Assembly (NCBI GenBank): GCA_021770925.1
Contig: JAETPY010000018.1
Location: forward strand, 1 to 38,281
Reading direction: 5' to 3'
DNA from: Erysipelotrichaceae bacterium
GTDB taxonomy: Bacteria; Bacillota_I; Bacilli_A; Erysipelotrichales; Coprobacillaceae
Length of the DNA stretch: 38,281 nt
Below, one piece after another: positions 15,279 through 24,218 of this stretch. The notes beneath the pieces are model-generated. The model searched no databases, had not been told where the DNA came from, and saw nothing but the letters and a program-made list of their open reading frames with translations. Positions within the stretch are counted from its first letter, which is position 1. Every line of letters begins with the position of its first letter. The position numbers and the translations under genes are program-made.

Positions 15279-15305
15279 AAAAATGGCGATTATTCGCCAT
15301 TTTTG
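15279..15305 (-). terminator. Terminator of the AraC-family gene
   Basis: ATGGCGA (15283-15289) pairs with TCGCCAT (15294-15300), flanked by A and T tracts. The stop codon of the gene (15290-15292) lies in the hairpin loop. Confidence 0.85.
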
Positions 15306-16474
15306 TCTGATATAAGTTCCTGTTGATGATATACAAGTTTTGCGTATTCGCTAGGGGTTAGGTTAAACTTTCGCTTAAAAGCTCGTGAAAAATAATGAAT
15401 TGAACTAAATCCTAACATGTAAGCAATTTCTGTGATTGAATATTGGTTTTCTAATAAAAGTTCTTTACTTCGATTTAGTTTTAAATTAATAATATAATTT
15501 TTGGGAGCTTTGTTTATATTTGTTTTAAAGAGTGTTTGTAATGAGCTTCGGGAAATAGAAAAATTATAAGTGATTTGTTCAATCGTTAAAGGTTTGTTGA
15601 TGTTTTCGTTTATGTAGTTTAAAATTTGTTTAAATAAATTATTTTGATATTCTTGAACATTAGGAAGTTTTGAATGCTTTTTTTGTAATTGATCGTTTTG
15701 TAACAAGTGTATGATTATTTCTTGAAGGTAGCATAACATTAATGTTTTAGAATAAATATTTTGTTTATCACTCGCTAGTGTTAGTTTGTTCAATAAATTA
15801 TAAAGAGTATCATTAAGGTGGAAAACAGTATTTAATAATTTAGAGTCATCAATAATGGACATTTCAAAAAGAATTGTTAAATATGAACAGGTTTGACTGC
15901 TGTTAACTTTTTGCTTATGAAATTGATTAGGGCCATATATTATTAAATCATTTTTTTGTAATGTGTACCAGGTACCTTCAATATAACTATCTAGATTTCC
16001 ATGATCAATAAATGTAAGTTCATAAAAATTATGTTGCTCACCTTTAAAATAATATTTAGGTTTTTTTAAATTATAATAACAGCCAATGATTTGAGGAATT
16101 GATAATACAGGTACAATTGGTTGATAAATATATGGTTTCATAAGATTAAATGCAATAAATTTAGCCTTGCTGGGAATGATTAATTTGACTTTAATTTTTT
16201 TGTTTTTAGGAATGATATTAAAATATTGAAAAGGTTTAATGACTAAATTAAGATGAATCGTAAATAATTCAAATCTTTTTAAATCTTTACTGACTACTAT
16301 ATTTGCAAAGTCTGCTGATTCAATGCGTATGGGCTGATTGCAATAAAACATGGAAGTTAATATTTGACTGGATACGGAAATCTCTTTATAAATATATTTA
16401 TTTTTATTTTTAAATGGGTCGTTATATATCGATCCATATTTTTGAAATTGAATATTTGTGGTTTTACAAATCAT
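15290..16474 (-). CDS. AraC-family transcriptional regulator with cupin sensor
   Basis: A 394-residue regulator. The C-terminal 100 residues are a double helix-turn-helix AraC domain: PLTIEQITYNFSISRSSLQTLFK and the second repeat SITEIAYMLGFSSIHYFSRAFKRKFNLTPSEY. The middle (about 140-215) reads like an AraC-type cupin ligand-binding domain (EQHNFYELTFIDHG...LQKNDLIIYGPNQFHKQ). The first 140 residues are unrecognised. The ligand is unknown; this architecture is common in regulators of sugar utilisation. An AGGGGATAG site precedes the ATG. It lies downstream of and on the same strand as yeiH, but the yeiH terminator separates them, so it is probably its own unit. Confidence 0.85.
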   Translation of the reverse strand: MICKTTNIQFQKYGSIYNDPFKNKNKYIYKEISVSSQILTSMFYCNQPIRIESADFANIVVSKDLKRFELFTIHLNLVIKPFQYFNIIPKNKKIKVKLIIPSKAKFIAFNLMKPYIYQPIVPVLSIPQIIGCYYNLKKPKYYFKGEQHNFYELTFIDHGNLDSYIEGTWYTLQKNDLIIYGPNQFHKQKVNSSQTCSYLTILFEMSIIDDSKLLNTVFHLNDTLYNLLNKLTLASDKQNIYSKTLMLCYLQEIIIHLLQNDQLQKKHSKLPNVQEYQNNLFKQILNYINENINKPLTIEQITYNFSISRSSLQTLFKTNINKAPKNYIINLKLNRSKELLLENQYSITEIAYMLGFSSIHYFSRAFKRKFNLTPSEYAKLVYHQQELISDKNGE

Positions 16475-16559
16475 ATGTCTATCCCCTTAAATAATATATG
16501 GTTATTTTATAATAAATACTGATAAAAATAAAATAAAATAATAAAAAATATTAATTAAA

Positions 16560-16580
16560 AATGACGGGATAACCGTCATT
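16560..16580 (-). terminator. Terminator of yeiH
   Basis: AATGACGG (16560-16567) pairs with CCGTCATT (16573-16580), followed on the minus strand by U-rich sequence. The stem overlaps the yeiH stop codon (16579-16581). Confidence 0.8.
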
Positions 16581-17583
16581 AAAATAACCCAAGTAATGCC
16601 TGCATTGATAAACATACAACTGTAATAGCAACCCAGCAGCTAAACCCAAGTAAAATTGGTTTACCACCACTTTTTATTAATTTTACAATGTTTGTATTTA
16701 ACCCAATAGCAGCCATGGCCATAATAATAAAGAATTTACTTAAATCTTTAATTGGGGCAGTTATGTTATCTGACAGATTAAAAACAGTTGTGATAATAGA
16801 TGCTAAGACAAAGAATAAAATAAAGTAGGGGAAAATTTTTTTCAAATCTACTTTACTATTACTTTTTTCATTATCATGAGTACGTTTAAAAGCTAGAACT
16901 AAAGTGATTGGGATAATGGCAAGGGTTCGTGTAAGTTTGACGATAGTTGCTTGATCTAAGGTGTTGCTGCCATGAATACCATCCCAGGCACTAGCGGTAG
17001 CAGTAACTGAAGAAGTATCATTAACAGCACTACCTGCAAATAGTCCAAAACCATCATTTGAAAGTCCTAATAGTCCACCTAACGTAGGGAAAATTAAAGC
17101 TGCTAAAATATTAAAGAGAAAGATTACTGAAATTGCCTGAGCGATTTCTTCATCATCTGCTTCAATTACTGGAGCAGTAGCTGCAATGGCTGATCCGCCG
17201 CAAATTGAAGATCCAACACCAATTAATGTAGCTATTTTTGAAGGTATTTTTAAAAGTTTACATAAAACAAAAGCAACTATTAGTGATGTCGTAATTGTTG
17301 AAATAATAATTGGTAATGATGAACTGCCAATTTTTAAGATATCTTTTAAATTCATTCCAAACCCTAATAAAATGACTGCATATTGTAAGATCTTTTTAGA
17401 AGTAAAAGTAATTCCCTTTTGAACTTTACTTTTATCTTTTAAAAAGCAGGTAATGATCATTCCCATTAAAATTGCAAAAACCGGGCCTCCAACTAGTGGA
17501 AATTGTTTACCTAAATAATAAGCAGGTAACGAAATAATTAGACATAAAATTACACCTAACGCATTATTCTTTATTTTAATCAT
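16579..17583 (-). CDS. YeiH/UPF0324 family membrane transporter
   Basis: A 334-residue integral membrane protein with about ten hydrophobic helices. Characteristic segments of the YeiH family (COG2855) are present: [48 protein letters not shown] and [22 protein letters not shown]. Members are annotated as putative sulfate or sulfonate exporters; the substrate is not firmly known. The GGAGGATCTAC ribosome binding site fixes the start. It is divergent from a LysR-type regulator 109 bases away, the usual yeiH/yeiE-type pairing, which suggests that the regulator controls it. Confidence 0.88.
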   Translation of the reverse strand: MIKIKNNALGVILCLIISLPAYYLGKQFPLVGGPVFAILMGMIITCFLKDKSKVQKGITFTSKKILQYAVILLGFGMNLKDILKIGSSSLPIIISTITTSLIVAFVLCKLLKIPSKIATLIGVGSSICGGSAIAATAPVIEADDEEIAQAISVIFLFNILAALIFPTLGGLLGLSNDGFGLFAGSAVNDTSSVTATASAWDGIHGSNTLDQATIVKLTRTLAIIPITLVLAFKRTHDNEKSNSKVDLKKIFPYFILFFVLASIITTVFNLSDNITAPIKDLSKFFIIMAMAAIGLNTNIVKLIKSGGKPILLGFSCWVAITVVCLSMQALLGLF

Positions 17584-17608
17584 GTAGATCCTCCTTTCAT
17601 TCGAGAAT

Positions 17609-17614
17609 ATTATA
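17609..17614 (-). promoter_or_regulatory. -10 element of the yeiH promoter
   Basis: TATAAT on the minus strand, 25 bases before the yeiH start; the -35 is poor (TTTTAT at 17632-17637), as expected for an activator-dependent LysR target. A near-palindrome of A and T (about 17638-17658) between the divergent genes could be the regulator's site. Confidence 0.4.
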
Positions 17615-17692
17615 CATGATTAAAATAATAAATAAAAATTATATATATTTATATAATAATAAAAATATGTTATGATTAATAAGGGCGATTAA

Positions 17693-18577
17693 ATGTTAGA
17701 TTTTAGAATTGATACTTTTTTAGCTGTTTGTAAGTTTATGAATTATACAAAAGCTAGTCAGTATTTAAATATTACTCAGCCGGCAGTATCGAGTCATATC
17801 CGTTATCTAGAAAATTATTATCATATTAAATTATTTTATTTTCTTGGTAAAAAGATACAATTAACCGATGAAGGAAAAATTTTATTGGAATATGCAAGAA
17901 CTTTAAAGCATGATGATATTTTTTTAAAAAGAAGATTTGATGATATGAAGATGAAACAGGAATTAATTTTTGGAGCAACATTAACAGTTGGTGAATATAT
18001 AATGCCGACTGTTATTGATCAGTTTTTAAATAGTCAAAACGATATGATAATTAAGATGAAAGTTGCTAATACTAAAGAATTATTAGATTACATAAATGAA
18101 GGCAAAATAGATTTTGCTTTAGTAGAAGGGTATTTTAATAAGCTTGAATATGATTATTTATTTTATTGTAAGGAATCGTATGTTTGTGTAGGTGCTAATA
18201 ATTTTGAGGTTGATGAGGTTAAAAATATAACGCAGTTATTTGGACATAATTTGATTATTCGTGAAGCAGGTTCTGGGTCAAGAGAAGTACTTGAACGTTA
18301 TTTAGGAGAGTGTAATTTAAGTATTAATGATTTTACTAATTTGATTGAGATCAATAATATTAATACAATTAAACAATTGGTTAGAAATAATCGCGGAATA
18401 ACTTTTATGTATCGTATTGCAGTTGAAGATGAGTTGCGAGCTGGTTTATTAAAGGAAATAAAGATATCAAAATTATCGATTAAACATGATATAAATTTTG
18501 TTTGGCGAAAAAATAGTGTTTTTGTTGATTACTATCGACAATTATCTAAACAGTTTTTAGAGTTTAGATATTCTTAA
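17693..18577 (+). CDS. LysR-family transcriptional regulator
   Basis: A 294-residue LysR-type regulator: winged HTH in residues 1-62 (FLAVCKFMNYTKASQYLNITQPAVSSHIRYLENYY) followed by the periplasmic-binding-like effector domain. It is divergent from yeiH, so it probably regulates that gene and itself. GGGCGAT precedes the ATG, a weak ribosome binding site. The effector is unknown; the related proteins YeiE and CysL respond to sulfur metabolism, but that is inference by family. Confidence 0.88.
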   Translation: MLDFRIDTFLAVCKFMNYTKASQYLNITQPAVSSHIRYLENYYHIKLFYFLGKKIQLTDEGKILLEYARTLKHDDIFLKRRFDDMKMKQELIFGATLTVGEYIMPTVIDQFLNSQNDMIIKMKVANTKELLDYINEGKIDFALVEGYFNKLEYDYLFYCKESYVCVGANNFEVDEVKNITQLFGHNLIIREAGSGSREVLERYLGECNLSINDFTNLIEINNINTIKQLVRNNRGITFMYRIAVEDELRAGLLKEIKISKLSIKHDINFVWRKNSVFVDYYRQLSKQFLEFRYS

Positions 18578-18595
18578 AAATAAATTTATTTTCAA

Positions 18596-18623
18596 TTGCA
18601 AAATATTAAAGGATTGCTATAAT
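18596..18623 (+). promoter_or_regulatory. Promoter of the small acidic ORF
   Basis: TTGCAA (18596-18601), 16-base spacer ending in TGC, TATAAT (18618-18623): an extended -10 promoter. Confidence 0.65.
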
Positions 18624-18645
18624 AGTGTCTTGAGGAGTGATGATT

Positions 18646-18780
18646 ATGCCTTTGACAGATGATGATTTTTTAAAAGATAGTAAACTTGAACTTTATAATG
18701 AAGTAATTAAAAGTTTACATGAGCAAGAAGATACTGCTGATGATCAAGAATATCAGTTTGATTTAGAAGACGAAGAATAA
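18646..18780 (+). CDS. Small acidic protein of unknown function (44 aa)
   Basis: A 44-residue protein starting MPLTDDDFLKDSKLELYNEV and ending DLEDEE, with about one third acidic residues. It has a dedicated extended -10 promoter, a good GAGGAGTGATGATT ribosome binding region and a strong terminator beginning in its stop codon, so it looks like a real small gene. I recognise no family. Its position just before the TPR protein could mean a functional link or an attenuator-type leader. Confidence 0.6.
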   Translation: MPLTDDDFLKDSKLELYNEVIKSLHEQEDTADDQEYQFDLEDEE

Positions 18781-18806
18781 TGATGTATCATTGATACATC
18801 ATTTTT
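18779..18806 (+). terminator. Terminator or attenuator before the TPR gene
   Basis: Stem AATGATGTATC (18779-18789) with GATACATCATT (18793-18803), 3-base loop, followed by U residues. The TPR gene starts only 12 bases later with no promoter of its own visible, so partial read-through is likely. Confidence 0.8.
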
Positions 18807-18817
18807 GAGGAGAAAGT

Positions 18818-19741
18818 ATGATTGAAGAATATATTGCTAACGGTCAGTTTCAAGATGCCCTGGATTTACTTACAAATACTGATGATGAGATGGTTCGTTA
18901 TCAAAGATTAGTTTGTTTATATGGTTTAGGTGAATATCAAAATGCTAAAGCAGAAGGAATGATAGCTAAAGCCAAGGCTGGTAATACATATTATGATGTT
19001 ATTAGTATTTATATAGCAGCATTAAAGGAATTAGAGGAATTTGAAGAGGCAATCGAAATTGTTGTTGAAGAATTATCAATGCCTTATATTCCTTATGAAT
19101 ATGAAATGGTTTTTAATGCGGCTCATGATGAGCTTTTATTAGCAAAAAGAGAAGCTAATGAAGGAATAGAACGTCATAATAATGCTTTCAGTTTAGAAGA
19201 TATGGAAGATATTTTAATGAAAGATATTCCTAATGAGGATCTTTTATATATGGCAATTGAACAAATGGAGGGAATGAATATTCGTCGTCTTCTGCCGGCA
19301 ATTAGAAATTTTTTAAAAGATGAACATAAACCTGGTTTTGCAAAAAGCCTGTTAATTGAATTGATGATTGATCAAGAAATCGATGAGGAAATGGTACTGG
19401 TAAAAAATGGAGTTGAATATGAAATTAATCCTAGTTATGCTCCGTTAGTGTTAAATCAGGAAGTTGGCGGAACGATCTTAGCTTTATTAAGTGAAGGAAT
19501 TGAAGATGAAAATCCATCCTTATTTAATTTATGTGAGCAATTTTTAAATTTTTATTTATATTTAATATATCCTAAATATATTGATGAGTGTGATTATCGA
19601 CCAATTGCTGGAGCAATTCATTATCATTTAGCTTCAATGCAGTATATTGACTTAGAACTAGATGATGTGGAGCTGCTTTATAATTGTGATAAGGAAGAAA
19701 TTTTGGAAAAATTAAATGAAATTAAACAAATTGAATATTAA
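18818..19741 (+). CDS. TPR-repeat protein, YsoA-like
   Basis: A 307-residue soluble helical protein. The N-terminal 100 residues have the spacing of TPR helices (FQDALDLLTNTDDEMVRYQRLVCLYGLGEYQNAKAEG, then EEFEEAIEIVVEEL). The C-terminal part is unrecognised. The position just before tig matches the B. subtilis TPR protein YsoA. TPR proteins are scaffolds; no enzymatic function can be inferred. GAGGAGAAAGT precedes the ATG. Confidence 0.7.
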   Translation: MIEEYIANGQFQDALDLLTNTDDEMVRYQRLVCLYGLGEYQNAKAEGMIAKAKAGNTYYDVISIYIAALKELEEFEEAIEIVVEELSMPYIPYEYEMVFNAAHDELLLAKREANEGIERHNNAFSLEDMEDILMKDIPNEDLLYMAIEQMEGMNIRRLLPAIRNFLKDEHKPGFAKSLLIELMIDQEIDEEMVLVKNGVEYEINPSYAPLVLNQEVGGTILALLSEGIEDENPSLFNLCEQFLNFYLYLIYPKYIDECDYRPIAGAIHYHLASMQYIDLELDDVELLYNCDKEEILEKLNEIKQIEY

Positions 19742-19776
19742 AGTCATAAAAATTGGGATATTAATGTTCAAAAAAG

Positions 19777-19805
19777 TTGAATTAATGAAATTGTTAGTAT
19801 ATAAT
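19777..19805 (+). promoter_or_regulatory. Sigma-A promoter of tig
   Basis: TTGAAT (19777-19782), 17-base spacer, TATAAT (19800-19805). Confidence 0.7.
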
Positions 19806-19834
19806 ACGTGATGAGACTAAAGAAGGAGAATTAT

Positions 19835-21118
19835 ATGAAAATCAATAATAAAAAATTAGAAAATGCTATTGTTGAATTAACAGTAGTGTTTGATGTAGAT
19901 GAATGGAAAGAAACTCAAAAAAAAGCATTAGACAAATTAGCTAAAAAAGTAAAAATTGATGGATTTAGACCAGGTAAAGCACCTGTCGCAATGGTTAAAG
20001 CTAGAGTATCTAAAGCTAGTATTTTAGAAGAAGCGACTGATATGATTTTACAAGCTAATTTTGTTAAGATTTTGGAAGAAGCTAAAGCTGAACCAATTGC
20101 ACAGCCAGCTTTAAATATTAATAAAGTAAATAAAGAAGAATTGGAAGTTAGAATTTTAGTACCAGTTAAACCAGAGGTTGAACTAGGTGAATATAAAGGG
20201 TTAGAAGTTAAGAAAACTCGTGTAACAGTAACTAAAAAAGAAATTGAAGAACAGTTATCAAATTATCAAAGTCAATTTGCTGAATTATCAGTAAAAGAAG
20301 ATGGTAAAGTTGCTAAAGGTGATACTGCAGTAATTGATTTTGAAGGATTTGTTGATGGAGCAGCTTTTGAAGGTGGAAAAGGTGAAAACTATCCATTAGA
20401 AATTGGAAGCGGAGCTTTTATTCCTGGGTTTGAAGATCAGTTAATTGGAATGGGTGTTGATAAAGAACAAGAAATTAAAGTAACTTTCCCTGAAGATTAT
20501 GGAGCTGTTGATTTGGCAGGCAAAGAAGCAGTATTTAAAGTAACTGTACATGAAATCAAGGAAAAACATTTACCAGAAATTGATGATGAATTGGCTAAAG
20601 ATGTTAATATTGATGGTGTAGAAACTCTAGATCAATTAAAAGATCATATTAAAGCCAGCATCAAAGCTCGTAAAGAAAATGAAAATGAACAAAAGTTCAT
20701 GGATGACATTTATAAAGCATTAATTGATAATTCAAAAGTTGAAACTAGTGAAGCTTTATTAAAACAAGAACAAGAAATGATGTTACAAGAAATTGAACAA
20801 AATTTACAAAGACAAGGTTTAAACTTTGAAGTATATGAACAATTTACAGGTAAAAATAAAGATGCTATTAAAGAAGATATTAAGCCTCAAGCTGAACAGC
20901 GTGTTAAAATAAATGCTATTCTTTCAGCTATTATTGAAGAAGAAAAACTAGTTGTTAGTGATGAAGAATTGGAAGCTGAATTACAAACAATTGCTGATTA
21001 TTATAAAAAGGAATTAGACGAAGTTAAAAAGATTTTTGAAGGAAATATGAGCCGAATTGAAAGTGATATTTTAACTCGTAAAGCTATTGATTTAGTAAAA
21101 GACAGCTTAAAGAAATAG
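19835..21118 (+). CDS. tig: Trigger factor, ribosome-associated chaperone and prolyl isomerase
   Basis: A 427-residue trigger factor. The N-terminal ribosome-binding domain carries GFRPGKAP (about 42-49, the L23-docking signature). An FKBP-type peptidyl-prolyl isomerase domain follows (about 150-240; AVIDFEGFVDGAAFEGG...FIPGFEDQLIGM). The rest is the helical C-terminal cradle. It binds nascent chains at the ribosomal exit tunnel. The ATG at 19835 is chosen because AAGGAG lies 6 bases upstream; a longer frame from 19808 would start inside the leader. In Bacillus clpX and lonB sit between tig and lonA; here Lon follows directly. Confidence 0.95.
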   Translation: MKINNKKLENAIVELTVVFDVDEWKETQKKALDKLAKKVKIDGFRPGKAPVAMVKARVSKASILEEATDMILQANFVKILEEAKAEPIAQPALNINKVNKEELEVRILVPVKPEVELGEYKGLEVKKTRVTVTKKEIEEQLSNYQSQFAELSVKEDGKVAKGDTAVIDFEGFVDGAAFEGGKGENYPLEIGSGAFIPGFEDQLIGMGVDKEQEIKVTFPEDYGAVDLAGKEAVFKVTVHEIKEKHLPEIDDELAKDVNIDGVETLDQLKDHIKASIKARKENENEQKFMDDIYKALIDNSKVETSEALLKQEQEMMLQEIEQNLQRQGLNFEVYEQFTGKNKDAIKEDIKPQAEQRVKINAILSAIIEEEKLVVSDEELEAELQTIADYYKKELDEVKKIFEGNMSRIESDILTRKAIDLVKDSLKK

Positions 21119-21121
21119 TGA

Positions 21122-21148
21122 AAAGAGACGCTCATGCGTCTCTTTAGT
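21122..21148 (+). terminator. Hairpin between tig and lon
   Basis: Stem AAAGAGACGC (21122-21131) with GCGTCTCTTT (21136-21145), tetraloop TCAT. The stem is strong but the U run is short (three), so it may only attenuate read-through into lon. Confidence 0.6.
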
Positions 21149-21173
21149 AAAATAAGAGATAGGAGGAAGTAAA

Positions 21174-23495
21174 GTGAACGAACAGACTGTATTGAATTTA
21201 CCGGTAGTTTGTACTCGAGGCATGGTTGTTTTTCCAGAAAACAAATTGACGTTAGATGTTGGACGTCCTATGAGTTTAAAAGCACTTGAATTAAGTACTA
21301 AAGAGCATGATAACAACATTATTTTTGTCTCTCAAATCAATCCTTTAGAGGATAATCCTTCTTTTGATGATGTGTATCATATTGGTACTGTTTGTAAAAT
21401 TGATCGTAAAGTACGTCGTGATAGCTCAGGAACAATTAAGTTAACTGTAATTGGTGCAAAAAGAATAAAGTTAGAAAATTTTATTGAAAAAGAAAGAACT
21501 ATTTATTCGTCTGCAACAATTCTTGAAGATGAATTTGGTGATCGAAATGAAGAAGTAGCCTTAGTTCGTAAAACTACTTCATATTTTGAACAAGCAAGAA
21601 GAAGTATGCCCAATATGCCGCTTGATTCAATCAATCGTTTAACTAGTGGTGTCTCTGCTAGTGTTTTAGCGGATACGATTGGACAGTATTTACCAATTGA
21701 TTTTAAACAGAAACAAAAAATATTAGAAACTGTTAATATTAATGAGCGATTATTATTAGTTGTAAGTTCAATTGAATCAGAAAAAGTAATTGGTGAAATT
21801 GAAGAAACAATTAATCGTAAAGTTCGTGAAAGTATTGATGAAAATCAGCGTGAATACTATTTACGTGAAAAATTAAGAGCAATTAAAGAAGAATTAGGGG
21901 ATAGTGTCCCTAAAGAAGATGATGCGGAATCAATTCGTGAAGAGCTGCAAAAGAATCCATATCCTCAATATGTTAAAGATAAGATTGAAGAGGAATTAAG
22001 AAGGTTTGAAACAATGCCGGCAGCTTCGTCAGAAGCTAATGTAGTAAGGACATATATTGACTGGATGTTAAAAGTGCCTTGGTATCAAGAAACTAAGGAT
22101 GTTGAAGATATCCAAAGAGTTGAAGCTGTTTTAAATGCTGACCACTATGGTTTAGAAAAAGTTAAAGAAAGAATCGTAGAACATTTAGCAGTTAAACAGA
22201 TGACACAAAATTTAAAAGCACCGATCATTTGTCTGGCAGGGCCACCAGGTGTAGGGAAAACATCGCTTGCTAAAAGTATCGCTCGAGCATTAGATCGAAA
22301 ATTTGTTAAAGCGTCTTTAGGTGGTGTTAAAGATGAAGCAGAGGTAAGAGGACATCGTCGAACTTATTTAGGATCGATGCCAGGAAGAATTATCCAAAGT
22401 ATGAAAAAAGCAGGTGTTGTAAATCCTGTCTTCCTGCTGGATGAAATTGATAAGATGTCTAGTGATTATAAAGGAGATCCAACTAGTGCGATGCTGGAGG
22501 TTCTTGATCCTGAACAGAATAGTCAATTTTCTGATAATTATTTAGAAGAACCTTATGATTTATCAAGAGTGTTGTTTATTGCAACTGCTAATGATTTAGG
22601 AAATATTCCGGCACCACTTCGTGATCGTTTGGAAATCATTGAACTGTCTTCTTATACAGAACAAGAAAAGTTAATGATTGCAAAAAACCATTTGATTAAA
22701 AAGCAATTAGAAATTCATGGTTTAAAAGATGAACAATTAACTTTTGAAGATGATGCTTTAATGGCAATCATACGTCATTATACTCGTGAAGCTGGAGTCC
22801 GTGATTTAGAAAGATTAATTGCAAAAGTATGTCGTAAAGCAGTTTTAATTATTTTAAAAGATAAAGAAAAGAAGATTACTGTTGTTGCAAGTGAACTTGA
22901 ACAATATCTTGGTAAAGCTCCATTTGAACATACTAAGAAGTTAGATCATAGTCAGGTTGGAGTTGTAACGGGAATGGCATATACTCAATTTGGTGGAGAC
23001 ATTCTACCAATTGAAGTCAATCATTTCCAGGGTTCTGGTAAATTTATTATTACTGGACAATTAGGTGACGTAATGAAAGAGTCTGCGTCAATTGCTTTAG
23101 ACTATATGAAAGCTAATAAAACTAAATATGGTCTTGAGGAAGTTGCTTTTGATAAAGAGGATATTCATATTCATGTACCAGAAGGTGCAGTGAAAAAAGA
23201 TGGGCCTAGTGCTGGTGTGACATTAACAACGGCAATTTATTCGGCATTTAAGAATAAACCGGTGCGTAATGATGTTGCAATGACTGGTGAGATTACTTTG
23301 AGAGGTAATGTTCTTCCAATTGGAGGATTAAAAGAAAAATCAATTTCAGCTCATCGTTCAGGTATCAGAAAGATTATTATTCCTAAAGATAATGCCAAAG
23401 ATATTGATGATATTCCTGAATCAGTTCAAAATGATTTAGAAATTGTTTTGGCTGATCATATTGATACGGTTTTAGAACATGCACTTGTTAAATAA
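21174..23495 (+). CDS. lon: ATP-dependent protease Lon
   Basis: A 773-residue LonA. N-terminal substrate-binding domain (about 1-205), coiled coil, AAA+ module with Walker A GPPGVGKT (356-363) and Walker B VFLLDEIDK, then the C-terminal protease with the Ser679-Lys722 dyad (DGPSAGVT and GGLKEK), the same numbering as E. coli Lon. It degrades damaged and selected regulatory proteins in the cytosol. The start is GTG with AGGAGG seven bases upstream; no ATG is nearby. No CIRCE or CtsR-type site is obvious upstream. Confidence 0.96.
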   Translation: MNEQTVLNLPVVCTRGMVVFPENKLTLDVGRPMSLKALELSTKEHDNNIIFVSQINPLEDNPSFDDVYHIGTVCKIDRKVRRDSSGTIKLTVIGAKRIKLENFIEKERTIYSSATILEDEFGDRNEEVALVRKTTSYFEQARRSMPNMPLDSINRLTSGVSASVLADTIGQYLPIDFKQKQKILETVNINERLLLVVSSIESEKVIGEIEETINRKVRESIDENQREYYLREKLRAIKEELGDSVPKEDDAESIREELQKNPYPQYVKDKIEEELRRFETMPAASSEANVVRTYIDWMLKVPWYQETKDVEDIQRVEAVLNADHYGLEKVKERIVEHLAVKQMTQNLKAPIICLAGPPGVGKTSLAKSIARALDRKFVKASLGGVKDEAEVRGHRRTYLGSMPGRIIQSMKKAGVVNPVFLLDEIDKMSSDYKGDPTSAMLEVLDPEQNSQFSDNYLEEPYDLSRVLFIATANDLGNIPAPLRDRLEIIELSSYTEQEKLMIAKNHLIKKQLEIHGLKDEQLTFEDDALMAIIRHYTREAGVRDLERLIAKVCRKAVLIILKDKEKKITVVASELEQYLGKAPFEHTKKLDHSQVGVVTGMAYTQFGGDILPIEVNHFQGSGKFIITGQLGDVMKESASIALDYMKANKTKYGLEEVAFDKEDIHIHVPEGAVKKDGPSAGVTLTTAIYSAFKNKPVRNDVAMTGEITLRGNVLPIGGLKEKSISAHRSGIRKIIIPKDNAKDIDDIPESVQNDLEIVLADHIDTVLEHALVK

Positions 23496-23525
23496 AAGGG
23501 TTAAAAAAATTAACCCTTTTTCTTA
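23494..23525 (+). terminator. Terminator after lon
   Basis: AAAAGGGTTAA (23494-23504) pairs with TTAACCCTTTT (23510-23520), then more U residues. It overlaps the lon stop codon. Confidence 0.85.
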
Positions 23526-23530
23526 TCTTG

Positions 23531-23539
23531 TGATACAAT
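23531..23539 (+). promoter_or_regulatory. Extended -10 promoter of engB
   Basis: TGA-TACAAT (TACAAT at 23534-23539) just after the lon terminator; the -35 is not recognisable. Confidence 0.4.
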
Positions 23540-23555
23540 AGAGAAGGTGATAGAA

Positions 23556-24155
23556 ATGGTAAAAATTAAAAAAGCACAATATGTTCTTTCAGCTGCCTGG
23601 AAGAGCCAATGGCCTCAGGAAGAATACCCAGAAATGTGTTTGGCAGGTCGTAGTAATGTAGGGAAAAGTAGTTTCATAAATGCGATGTTAAATCGTAATG
23701 GTTTGGCTAAAGTATCCAGTACGCCTGGGAAAACGAAAACATTAAATTTTTTTAATGTTAATGATGCCTTATATTTTGTTGATGTACCAGGTTATGGTTA
23801 TGCTAAAGTAAACGATAATGTTACTAAGCAGTTTGGTAAAACTATGGATGAGTATATTGCGATGAGATCAACTTTAAAGGGGTTTGTTTTATTAGTTGAC
23901 TATCGTCATAAACCAACAAAAGATGATATAACGATGTATGAGTTTGTTAAACATCATAATGTTCCAGTAGTAGTTGTAGCTACTAAAGAAGATAAACTTA
24001 AAAGAAATGATTTAAAGAAAAATGAAAAAATCATTAAAGAGACATTAGGTTTTCATCCTGAAGATAAATTTATTCGTTTTTCAAGTTTGAAGAAAAAAGG
24101 AATTGAGGAAGCTTGGAATGTTATTTATGAATTATGTGATATCGATTTTAATTAG
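23556..24155 (+). CDS. engB: Ribosome biogenesis GTPase EngB (YsxC)
   Basis: A 199-residue TRAFAC GTPase needed for late assembly of the 50S subunit. GTP-binding motifs are in place: G1 GRSNVGKS (31-38), G2 in STPGKTKT, G3 DVPGYG, G4 TKEDK and a G5-like SSLKKKG. The ATG at 23556 follows GAAGGTGAT. Lon-EngB adjacency equals B. subtilis lonA-ysxC. In Bacillus the hemAXCDBL genes follow; here SpoVID follows directly, consistent with the absence of haem synthesis genes at this locus. Confidence 0.94.
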   Translation: MVKIKKAQYVLSAAWKSQWPQEEYPEMCLAGRSNVGKSSFINAMLNRNGLAKVSSTPGKTKTLNFFNVNDALYFVDVPGYGYAKVNDNVTKQFGKTMDEYIAMRSTLKGFVLLVDYRHKPTKDDITMYEFVKHHNVPVVVVATKEDKLKRNDLKKNEKIIKETLGFHPEDKFIRFSSLKKKGIEEAWNVIYELCDIDFN

Positions 24156-24175
24156 ACAGTTTGACTGTCTTTTTT
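24154..24175 (+). terminator. Terminator after engB
   Basis: AGACAGT (24154-24160) pairs with ACTGTCT (24164-24170), followed by five U residues. It overlaps the engB stop codon. Confidence 0.85.
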
Positions 24176-24202
24176 CATATTCTAGATTTTTTTGCATATA
24201 GT
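24175..24202 (+). promoter_or_regulatory. Possible sigma-E-type promoter for spoVID-ysxE
   Basis: TCATATT (24175-24181) matches the known sigma-E -35 (KMATATT) at all positions. After a 13-base spacer, CATATAGT (24195-24202) matches 6 of 8 of CATACAMT. The spacing is one base short of the usual 14-15. B. subtilis spoVID is sigma-E-dependent. The same arrangement precedes the SPOR gene at 30029. Confidence 0.5.
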
Positions 24203-24218
24203 TTGGTGGGAGGTAAAT

